Part shown: positions 1 through 4,742 of the stretch, in pieces
How positions within the stretch are numbered: the first letter of the stretch is position 1
How the letters are laid out: each line of letters starts with the position of its first letter
NCBI GenBank assembly: GCA_021129875.1
Contig: JAJOKK010000071.1
Coordinates: 1-6,804 of the forward strand
Length of the DNA stretch: 6,804 nucleotides
Source of the DNA: Candidatus Bipolaricaulota bacterium
GTDB lineage: Bacteria > Bipolaricaulota > Bipolaricaulia > UBA7950 > UBA9294
Direction: 5' to 3'
The notes under the pieces: model-generated
Seen by the model: the letters and a program-made list of their open reading frames with translations, nothing else
Databases searched by the model: none
What the model was told of the DNA's origin: nothing
Position numbers and translations under genes: made by a program

Positions 1-10
1 TCACCGTCTC

Positions 11-50
11 GGGGGGTGCAGTAAACCCCTCTTCGGCTACTACACCCCCC
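11..50. other. Long G/C-rich inverted repeat (hairpin)
   Basis: Bases 11-23 (GGGGGGTGCAGTA) pair with 38-50 (TACTACACCCCCC) over 13 positions. The only mismatch is C19/A42, and the loop is 14 nt. No T-run follows on the + strand, so it is not a standard intrinsic terminator in that direction. It sits directly upstream of the promoter-like TGGTAAAAT at 56-64. It could therefore be the end of an upstream gene, an operator-like inverted repeat, or the 5' part of a structured RNA. The pairing is seen directly; the role is unknown. Confidence 0.5.
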
Positions 51-55
51 CGATG

Positions 56-64
56 TGGTAAAAT
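56..64 (+). promoter_or_regulatory. Extended -10 promoter-like site upstream of ruvA
   Basis: TGG-TAAAAT carries the TGn extension (56-58) and a hexamer (59-64) that matches TATAAT at five of six positions. I see no convincing -35 box 16-18 bases upstream, where the long hairpin lies, but extended -10 promoters can work with a poor -35. Transcription would begin near base 71, giving a leader of about 265 nt before ruvA. A second -10-like hexamer, TATACT at 232-237, also lacks a good -35. Confidence 0.35.
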
Positions 65-320
65 GCTTGAAACTAGGAGGGTGGCCTCCGGCCTTGCTTC
101 GCGACCGGGGTTGAAGACGAGCGGTGGAAATGGTTGACTCAACAGGTTCAGCTGTGACTGCAAACCCCGTTGCGAACGGGGAGAGCAGATCGATCCTGGG
201 GTGGCAATGTGGAAGGAGCATGCTTCTACGGTATACTGACGCCTGCGGCTTTGCGAAGGAGAAGAAAGGGAAAGCGCGGTTCTCTTGCTAGCTACAGGGG
301 ACGGCTAAGGCAAGCAAACG
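65..320 (+). ncRNA. Candidate structured leader RNA before ruvA
   Basis: This 256-base stretch has no convincing protein gene but is rich in exact hairpins. GGAGG (76-80) pairs with CCTCC (85-89) across a GTGG loop. The palindrome GTTGACTCAAC lies at 133-143. CCCCGTT (165-171) pairs with AACGGGG (175-181) across a GCG loop, and that stem is extended by CTGC (158-161) with GCAG (185-188) around a symmetric AAA/AGA internal loop. AGGAGAA (257-263) pairs with TTCTCTT (280-286), including one G-T pair. I looked for hallmarks of RNase P RNA, tmRNA, SRP RNA, 6S RNA, group I/II introns and the common riboswitches and recognised none. It may be a cis-acting leader of the ruvA operon or an independent small RNA. 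A short open frame at 170-379 overlaps ruvA in another frame and has no Shine-Dalgarno site, so I do not call it. Confidence 0.33.
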
Positions 321-335
321 TTAGGGAGAGGAACG

Positions 336-917
336 ATGATCGATTCGATTACCGGGAGGGTTATCCGGATAGAGAGTGACCACCTGGTGGTCGAGACCGG
401 GGGGATCGCCTACCGCGTCTCCTGCCCGGTGCGCTCGCTCACAACCTATCGCCAAGGGGAAGAGGGGCTCGTCTACGTGCATATGAGCGTGCGTGACGAC
501 GGGATCTCCCTGTTCGGCTTTGCCAGCTTCCGAGAGCGGGAGATCTTCTGCTCCCTGCTCCCGATCGGGCAGGTCGGTCCGCGGCTTGCTCTGCAGGTTC
601 TCTCGACCCTGTCGCCGGATGAGTTCATCACCGCGGTCGCCTGCGGCGATGTCGAACGGCTGACAGCGGTAAAAGGGGTTGGGAAGAAGACTGCACAGCG
701 GATTCTGATCGAGTTACGCGACAAGCTGACCTCCGACCTTGGGACGCCATTGTCCCTCCCTCTCTCAGCAAAAGAGGAGACTGCCATCCGTGCTCTCACC
801 TCGAAATCGCTCGGTTTCTCAGCGAGAGAGGCGCGACGGGCGCTCGAACGGCTGCGTGGGGAGGACCTTCCGGTGGAGGAACTCGTCCGTCGCGCGCTTG
901 AGACGATCGGAAGTTAG
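336..917 (+). CDS. ruvA: Holliday junction branch migration complex subunit RuvA
   Basis: RuvA binds four-way DNA junctions as a tetramer and loads the RuvB helicase rings that drive branch migration in recombinational repair. At 193 residues it is a normal length and shows all three domains. The OB-fold domain I (about 1-62) begins MIDSITGRV and carries an acidic-pin pair, D54-D55, in VRDDGISLFGF. Domain II has two helix-hairpin-helix motifs: the first is IGQVGPRLA at 77-85, where Q79 replaces the usual Gly, and the second is KGVGKKTAQRI at 113-123, which is intact. A linker leads to the RuvB-binding domain III (about 148-193, LGFSAREARRAL...LPVEELVRRAL). The ATG at 336 follows AGGGAGAGGA at an acceptable distance. 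ruvB and ruvC are not in the window; the next gene, ruvX, begins 3 nt after the stop. Identity is secure. Confidence 0.96.
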   Translation: MIDSITGRVIRIESDHLVVETGGIAYRVSCPVRSLTTYRQGEEGLVYVHMSVRDDGISLFGFASFREREIFCSLLPIGQVGPRLALQVLSTLSPDEFITAVACGDVERLTAVKGVGKKTAQRILIELRDKLTSDLGTPLSLPLSAKEETAIRALTSKSLGFSAREARRALERLRGEDLPVEELVRRALETIGS

Positions 918-920
918 GAG

Positions 921-1361
921 ATGCGCATCCTCGGGATCGACTACGGCCGTCGGAGACTGGGGCTGGCCCTCTCCGACGAGGACGAGATACTGGCAAGCCC
1001 TCTTCCTTTTCTGAAACGTTGCCGGATCGATCGTGACCTCGCCCTTCTCAGCGATCTAATCGCGGAGAAGAACGCAAAGCGGATCGTCCTCGGGCTGCCG
1101 CTCAACATGGATGGTTCTTGCGGTGAGATGGCAAAAGAGGTCCTCGCATTCGCCGCTGCGTTGCGTGAGCAGACCCATCTTCCCGTGGAGACCTTCGATG
1201 AACGGCTGACAAGCGCAGAAGCGGAGCGGGTCCTCGTGCAAGCGAACCTGTCGCGAAAACGCCGCAAAGGCCTGCGTGACAGCCTCGCTGCTGTCCTCAT
1301 CCTGCAAGGATACCTGCAAGCTGCGTCTCACGATCGGGAGGGAGAGCGGACCACCGATTGA
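921..1361 (+). CDS. ruvX: Putative pre-16S rRNA nuclease / Holliday junction resolvase-like RuvX (YqgF)
   Basis: This is a 146-residue RNase H-fold protein of the YqgF/RuvX family, which is linked to 5'-end maturation of 16S rRNA and was first proposed as a Holliday junction resolvase. Family motifs are all present: MRILGIDYGRRRLGLALSD with D7, RIVLGLPLNMDGS at 54-66, TFDERLTSAEAE at 91-102 with D93/E94, and LRDSLAAVLILQGYL at 118-132 with D120. The acidic residues form the expected metal-binding set. The start is fixed by the family N-terminus. TAGGAG, which includes the ruvA stop codon, abuts the ATG with no spacer, so initiation may rely on GGAAG at 909-913 or on coupling to ruvA termination. 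The last 13 residues (after YLQA) are polar and look like a poorly conserved tail. The MITE lies 35 bases downstream. Confidence 0.93.
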   Translation: MRILGIDYGRRRLGLALSDEDEILASPLPFLKRCRIDRDLALLSDLIAEKNAKRIVLGLPLNMDGSCGEMAKEVLAFAAALREQTHLPVETFDERLTSAEAERVLVQANLSRKRRKGLRDSLAAVLILQGYLQAASHDREGERTTD

Positions 1362-1396
1362 CCAGAAGGACAGTTCACAGGATCGAAGTTCAACCC

Positions 1397-1546
1397 CAGG
1401 CTGTCTAAAAAGTCAGGCCGGTGGTTTGTTATTAGCTAAAATGTCCGTAATTAACTCCCATAGTGGAGAGATTTTAGCATAAAAAGCCGTATTTAGTCAC
1501 CGCAGTGGGGGTTGATTTTTCAAAAATAGACTGATTGGACAGCCTG
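1397..1546. mobile_element. Miniature inverted-repeat transposable element (MITE), non-coding
   Basis: The ends form terminal inverted repeats. The left end, CAGGCTGTCTAAAAAGTC (1397-1414), and the reverse complement of the right end, CAGGCTGTCCAATCAGTC (1529-1546), match at 15 of 18 positions. The element is flanked by the direct repeat TCAACCC (1390-1396 and 1547-1553), which reads as 8 bp TCAACCCC if the C at 1397 is counted as flank. Inside, GCTAAAAT (1435-1442) pairs with ATTTTAGC (1471-1478), CTCC (1455-1458) with GGAG (1465-1468), and CGGTG with CACCG outside them, so the whole element can fold back. It is visibly more AT-rich than its surroundings and has no gene. Size, repeats and target duplication fit a MITE mobilised in trans. 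The parent transposase family is not identifiable here; 8-bp duplications occur in several families, including IS256 and ISL3. Confidence 0.78.
1435..1478. repeat. Perfect internal palindrome of the MITE
   Basis: GCTAAAAT (1435-1442) and ATTTTAGC (1471-1478) are exact reverse complements. They enclose a smaller hairpin, CTCC/GGAG (1455-1468). The arms sit symmetrically between the terminal repeats and support one long foldback structure for the element. Confidence 0.7.
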
Positions 1547-1554
1547 TCAACCCC

Positions 1555-1740
1555 TGCTGCATGGGTCCTGTGCAGTGCAGGCAACCAGGGGTTCCCGGTC
1601 TGCGTACTCTGGAAAGTACCTTTCCGATCACACACCCTGGCAAAGGCTGCTGGAACGGCGAAAGTTCGGGTATTGCCCGGATTTTGCCTGAGACAACTCT
1701 CTCAGTTGATCGATCTCTGACGATCGACTACAGTGACCCC
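1555..1740 (+). promoter_or_regulatory. Hairpin-rich leader between the MITE and the pfpI-like gene
   Basis: No protein frame here is convincing; the short frames at 1535-1720 and 1561-1773 have no Shine-Dalgarno site or family signature. Several local stems are visible. CTGCA/TGCAG lies near 1557-1575. ACC-A-GGG-GTT-CCC-GGT lies around 1584-1599. GGAAAG (1611-1616) pairs exactly with CTTTCC (1620-1625) across a TAC loop. CGGG/CCCG lies near 1667-1680. The last stem (1704-1729) is listed separately. The density of short stems suggests a regulatory leader or small RNA, but I recognise no riboswitch or T-box motif. The original ruvX-to-pfpI gap, without the MITE and one target copy, would have been about 240 bases. 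Confidence 0.3.
1704..1729 (+). promoter_or_regulatory. Stem-loop just upstream of the pfpI-like ribosome binding site
   Basis: AGTTGATCG (1704-1712) pairs with CGATCGACT (1721-1729) over nine positions, including one G-T pair, across the loop ATCTCTGA. It ends 15 bases before the strong Shine-Dalgarno AAAGGAGG (1745-1752), and no T-run follows. It could protect the mRNA 5' end, mark a processing site, or take part in translational control. Confidence 0.4.
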
Positions 1741-1757
1741 GTGCAAAGGAGGCTCCA

Positions 1758-2261
1758 ATGGCTGATATACTGATCCTGGTCGAGGATGGATATGATGAGC
1801 GCGAGCTATGGGTTCCGTACTACCGTTTCCTCGAAGCCGGTCTATCGGTGGTAATCGTGGGTAAGGAAGAAGGGCGGGTCTACGCGGGGAAGCACGGGAT
1901 TGCGATCGAAGCGGGAGACTCGTTCTCCAACGCTGATCTAGCCGGGGTGAAGGCTGTCGTCATCCCCGGCGGGCTCGCCCCGGATCGGTTGAGAATCCAC
2001 GAAGACGCCCTCGATCTCGTCCGCCGCGCCGATGCACAAGATATAGTCATCGCGGCGATCTGCCACGCCGGATCAGTCCTTATCTCCGCCGGGATCGTCT
2101 CGGGACGGCGGCTGACCTCCTATCGCTCGATCCGCGACGATTTGATCGCCGCCGCCGCAATGTGGGTCGATGAGCCGGTCGTAGTCGATCGAAACCTGAT
2201 CACCTCGCGCACACCGCGGGACCTACCGCAGTTCCTCCCCGCGATCCTCGCCGCGTTGTAG
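1758..2261 (+). CDS. DJ-1/PfpI family protein (PfpI-type protease/deglycase-like)
   Basis: This 167-residue cytosolic protein matches the length and full layout of the PfpI/YhbO branch of the DJ-1 superfamily. Members have been described as intracellular proteases, glyoxalases or deglycases, usually in stress defence. Visible motifs are the N-terminal strand ADILILVEDGYDEREL, VVIPGGLAPDRLR at 67-79, and the nucleophile elbow AAICHAGSVLISAG at 99-112 with Cys102-His103. They are followed by GRRLTSY (116-122), DDLIAAAAMWVDEPVVVD (127-144) and RTPRDLPQFL (151-160). By hand alignment to Pyrococcus PfpI, the active-site Glu12 falls on Asp13 here, with Glu14 next to it, a possible functional variation. 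The ATG follows AAAGGAGG with a 5-nt spacer, an excellent site. It is coupled to rsmI, which starts 9 nt after its stop. The exact substrate cannot be told. Confidence 0.92.
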   Translation: MADILILVEDGYDERELWVPYYRFLEAGLSVVIVGKEEGRVYAGKHGIAIEAGDSFSNADLAGVKAVVIPGGLAPDRLRIHEDALDLVRRADAQDIVIAAICHAGSVLISAGIVSGRRLTSYRSIRDDLIAAAAMWVDEPVVVDRNLITSRTPRDLPQFLPAILAAL

Positions 2262-2270
2262 GAGAGGACG

Positions 2271-3104
2271 ATGCCTGGATCTCTCTACCTTGTCGCCCTC
2301 CCGATCGGGAACATGGAAGATATCACCCTGCGGGCGATAAAGACCTTGCGCGCAGTCGACCTGATCGTCGCCGAAGACACGCGAAACACCCGCCGGATAC
2401 TCGACCGTTACCAGATCAAGACGCGGTTTCACAGGAGCTACTACCAGGGGGTGGAGAAGGAGAGGGTCGTTCCAGTCCTCGGGCTACTCTCCGACGGCAA
2501 CGAGATCGCGTTGGTCAGCGATGCCGGCACTCCATTGATCAACGACCCCGGCTACCCACTCGTCCGCGCGGCGATCGCCGCCGGGGTAACCGTCGTTCCG
2601 ATCCCCGGTCCGACCGCGGCGATCACCGCTTTGGTCGCCTCCGGTCTCCCCGCTGACCGGTTCGTCTTTGCCGGGGCCGTCCCCCGCAAGGACGGCGAAC
2701 GTCGCGCTCTCCTGGAAAAGATTCGCACGGAAGAACGGACGGTCATCCTGTACGAGTCGCCCCATCGCCTCCTCGTCACCATGAATACGCTCGTCGAGAT
2801 CCTCCCCTTGCGATCGATCGTCCTCGCCCGCGAGCTGACCAAGGTGCACGAAGAGTTCCTCCGTGGCATGCCGTCGGAGATCCTGGCGATCTTAAAAGAG
2901 CGGGATCGGATCAAGGGCGAATTCGTCCTTCTGATCGAACGAGGAGAAGAAACGGGCTCATCCTGGGATAGTGCATCGGCAATCAAGCTCGCCGAGCTGC
3001 TTAAAGAAGAGGGCGTCACAAACAAGGCAGCCATCAGGATCATGGTCCACACGCTCGGCATCCCCCGCAATGAAGCATACCGGCTGATTCATCCGTCTTC
3101 TTAG
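2271..3104 (+). CDS. rsmI: 16S rRNA (cytidine(1402)-2'-O)-methyltransferase RsmI
   Basis: RsmI uses S-adenosylmethionine to methylate the 2'-O of C1402 in the decoding centre of 16S rRNA. The 277-residue length is typical, and the tetrapyrrole-methylase-type fold is clear: LVALPIGNMEDITLRA at 7-22, DLIVAEDTRNTRRIL at 30-44, ALVSDAGTPLINDPGYPLVR at 80-99, PIPGPTAAITALVASGLP at 110-127, ILYESPHRL at 159-167, VLARELTKVHEE at 184-195 and KGEFVLLIE at 215-223. The usual SYHEHNE-type segment is changed to SYYQGVEKE (56-64). Residues 236-277 form the small C-terminal helical domain common in RsmI. The ATG has GGAGAGG (2261-2267) overlapping the stop of the upstream gene, so the two are probably one transcript. 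Identity is secure. Confidence 0.96.
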   Translation: MPGSLYLVALPIGNMEDITLRAIKTLRAVDLIVAEDTRNTRRILDRYQIKTRFHRSYYQGVEKERVVPVLGLLSDGNEIALVSDAGTPLINDPGYPLVRAAIAAGVTVVPIPGPTAAITALVASGLPADRFVFAGAVPRKDGERRALLEKIRTEERTVILYESPHRLLVTMNTLVEILPLRSIVLARELTKVHEEFLRGMPSEILAILKERDRIKGEFVLLIERGEETGSSWDSASAIKLAELLKEEGVTNKAAIRIMVHTLGIPRNEAYRLIHPSS

Positions 3105-3312
3105 ACTGGAAAAACCTGTGTGTGATGTTTTTAAATTCTATAAAGGCACCTGAAAGCCCGGGTTCGGAGTGAAGCAGTGCAAGGTGCTCGGAGTCCAACA
3201 TGCCGCAGCCGACCCACCGTTGCTAATCACGCACTCATCGCAAATTACTCAATCGGGTATGCAGTGAGAGATGCTCGGTCGCAGCACACTACTATCTTAT
3301 GCTCACTGTCGT
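3105..3312. other. Convergent intergenic region with inverted repeats
   Basis: This 208-base gap separates rsmI from the minus-strand coiled-coil gene. CAGTGAG (3262-3268) and CTCACTG (3302-3308) are exact reverse complements enclosing a smaller TGCT/AGCA stem. They lie right after the minus-strand stop codon, so they may help end that transcript, though there is no T-run. GCACCT (3146-3151) can pair with AGGTGC (3182-3187). The AT-rich stretch after rsmI contains TATAAA (3139-3144) but no good -35. I find no tRNA: GGTTCGGAGT near 3160 resembles a T-loop only superficially. A short plus frame at 3177-3389 has no support. Confidence 0.35.
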
Positions 3313-4416
3313 CTACTCCTTGGGCGATTTCACAGGTTTTCGCGCCTGTTCGAGGGCGATCTGGTTTACGGATTCGAACGCCTTGGTGATGGATGCCCCT
3401 TCGATCGCCTTCTCCGCGATTACATTGACCTGCTTGCGCGTGTCGCCGAGCTCGGCGGTGAGCCCATGGAGCTTACCCTCCAGCGACTCGTTGACCTCCT
3501 GGAGGTGAGCGATCGTCTGCTCCAGAGACTTGCGCTCCCACTCCCGTTCAACGTCGGCCAAGGAGGCCTGATGATCCATCTTTATTCTTAAGGCGGTTAT
3601 CGCCTCCTCCCGCGCTTCCAACACGGCGGTTTCCAGCTTTTCGGAGAACCCGTCGATCTCGGCGGCCATTCGCTGGAATTCCTCCTCCTTTGCCTGAATT
3701 GTCGCTTCCCTCTCTGAGACCGCCTGTTCGGCCTCCGCTCTCAGGGACCGCAGATCTTTCTTCAGTGCGGCCGTCTTCTCCGCGTATGCATCCTCATCAA
3801 GACGTCTGCTTCTGTCCCGTTCATACTCGTACTCTGCCTGCTCTCTCTCCCGTCTCTTTTCCGTCTCCTCTTCCTCCGCATCCCAGCGGGCCCGCGCCTC
3901 TTCCGTCTCCTGTTCAAGCTCCGCCTGCCGGGTACTGAAGGCCATCTCCATTTCCTCTGTCTTTTGGGAGCAGCCTCGTTCGAGCTCGCCTACGCGAAAG
4001 GCGTGTTCAGTCTCAATCCGGTTCCTCTCTTCAACGTAGGCCGCGGCGAGTCTTCCCATCGTGTCAGCCGCATACTCGATCTCATGTAGGTCCTTAAGTC
4101 GCGCTTCCTGTAGCGTTACCGCTCTGTTCAGCATCTCAAGGCGCTCCGCCTGTTCGGTCATCTTGTCGCCGAGCTCGTTTAAGGTCGATCCCATCAGGGC
4201 TCTCAATCGACCTGCTCCCTCAAGGATGGATCCCACCGTCGCTTGTAGCCCGACATCGAGTGCCTCGCGATCCTGCTTCTTTTCAAGTTCGCCGAGCCGA
4301 CTGTCGGCCTCCTTCCTCGCAGTCGCCTCCTCGTTGAATGCGTCCAGCAGACGGTTATACTCTTCGATAATCTCCTTCTTAGTCATAGCAATCGATACTT
4401 TTGCCTCTGACTTCAT
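3313..4416 (-). CDS. Coiled-coil protein of unknown function
   Basis: This 367-residue protein is extremely rich in Glu, Lys, Arg and Ala, and I do not recognise its family. There is no signal peptide or membrane segment, so it is probably cytosolic. A short helical head (MTKKEIIEEYNRLLDAF, 11-27) leads into a segment of mixed composition (about 52-110). A long, nearly unbroken charged helix follows (about 125-325), with runs such as DAEEEETEKRREREQAEYE (179-197) and DRSRRLDEDAYAEKTAALKK (201-220). A less charged tail, KAIEGASITKAFESVNQIAL (336-355), may be the conserved functional part. The single cysteine is C149. The ATG at 4416 has AGGGAGG (4421-4427) four bases upstream; the internal ATG at codon 11 has none. 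It diverges from the GntR fusion gene and converges on rsmI. Scaffold or filament-like roles are possible, but function is open. Confidence 0.82.
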   Translation of the reverse strand: MKSEAKVSIAMTKKEIIEEYNRLLDAFNEEATARKEADSRLGELEKKQDREALDVGLQATVGSILEGAGRLRALMGSTLNELGDKMTEQAERLEMLNRAVTLQEARLKDLHEIEYAADTMGRLAAAYVEERNRIETEHAFRVGELERGCSQKTEEMEMAFSTRQAELEQETEEARARWDAEEEETEKRREREQAEYEYERDRSRRLDEDAYAEKTAALKKDLRSLRAEAEQAVSEREATIQAKEEEFQRMAAEIDGFSEKLETAVLEAREEAITALRIKMDHQASLADVEREWERKSLEQTIAHLQEVNESLEGKLHGLTAELGDTRKQVNVIAEKAIEGASITKAFESVNQIALEQARKPVKSPKE

Positions 4417-4463
4417 AGTTCCTCCCTAGCCGTCACGAAGATTCGTTAATAACTCCTGCCATA

Positions 4464-4492
4464 GGAATACCGTGAGGGAAGTGTACTGTAAA
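4464..4492 (-). promoter_or_regulatory. Candidate promoter of the coiled-coil gene
   Basis: On the minus strand TTTACA (4487-4492; five of six matches to TTGACA) is followed by 17 bases and then TATTCC (4464-4469; three of six matches to TATAAT). The transcript would start near 4457, about 40 bases before the ATG. An alternative -10, TATTAA (4446-4451), has no matching -35. Confidence 0.33.
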
Positions 4493-4682
4493 ATGGGGGT
4501 GCTGCCAATTCAGCGGCCGGTAACCCGGCAGGCTGAAGCCGTTACAGAAGCCGGCGCAGGCAGACGATTTTTGCCACATTTCAGGCAGTATGGGTTTGCT
4601 GAATGCTTACCGTCGAATGATATATGGAGAGGTGGCTCCGCCTGCCGTGAGATCGCTCATCAGCCTAGTATTTGCGGTTATC

Positions 4683-4700
4683 GTGTGGTAAAACTTACAC
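4683..4700. promoter_or_regulatory. Possible operator near the GntR fusion gene
   Basis: GTGT (4683-4686) and ACAC (4697-4700) flank a 10-base AT-rich core, giving an 18-base imperfect palindrome 42 bases before the chosen GTG start. GntR-family regulators often bind short palindromes close to their own gene, so autoregulation is plausible. Four-base arms are weak evidence. Confidence 0.2.
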
Positions 4701-4728
4701 TGGATTGAACGGGCCGAATCATGGAACG

Positions 4729-4737
4729 AGGGGGTGA
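4729..4737 (+). promoter_or_regulatory. Ribosome binding site that decides the GntR fusion start
   Basis: AGGGGGTGA differs from the ideal AGGAGGTGA at one base and sits five bases before GTG 4743. The in-frame GTG at 4734 lies inside this site and has no properly spaced site of its own, so 4743 is the likelier start. An ATG at 4721 opens only a 13-codon frame in another phase. Confidence 0.7.
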
Positions 4738-4742
4738 GCTGG

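Larger units (their letters stand above)
4417..4742. promoter_or_regulatory. Divergent intergenic region with alternative stem pairing
   Basis: This 326-base region lies between two divergently transcribed genes and has no convincing gene; the short frame at 4472-4708 lacks a start signal or family match. CAGC-G-GCCGG (4511-4520) pairs with CCGGC-AG-GCTG (4525-4535) over nine base pairs with a TAAC loop. Parts of the same arms have other partners: GTAAC (4520-4524) with GTTAC (4541-4545), and CCGGC (4525-4529) with GCCGG (4550-4554). Mutually exclusive pairing is typical of attenuators or riboswitches but can also arise by chance in GC-rich DNA. Weak TTGCTG/GATATA elements (4596-4624) could be a plus promoter. 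I recognise no known riboswitch. Confidence 0.3.

Noticed and set aside
20..40. GTAAACCCC near the 5' hairpin, similar to the GGUAAACCCC loop of RNase P RNA
   Set aside because: The other universal RNase P RNA elements (GAGGAAAGUC, the ACAGAA-type 3' element) are missing within the expected distance, and the context is a plain long hairpin.
473..1331. Several long open frames opposite or out of phase with ruvA and ruvX
   Set aside because: They have Arg/Ser-rich compositions typical of shadow frames in GC-rich genes, and no ribosome binding sites or family motifs.
3146..3195. Possible tRNA after rsmI (GGTTCGGAGT)
   Set aside because: No acceptor stem, anticodon arm or proper T-stem can be drawn around it.
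4501..4640. Cobalamin-type riboswitch upstream of the GntR fusion (GGTAAC, GCCGGC and CTGTAAA fragments)
   Set aside because: The order of elements is wrong and the conserved B12-box (GCCACTG) is absent.
54..4693. Ten-base repeat TGTGGTAAAA at 54-63 and 4684-4693, both upstream of genes
   Set aside because: Repeated 10-mers are expected by chance in a window this long. It may reflect shared -10-like sequence but is not evidence of a common regulator.
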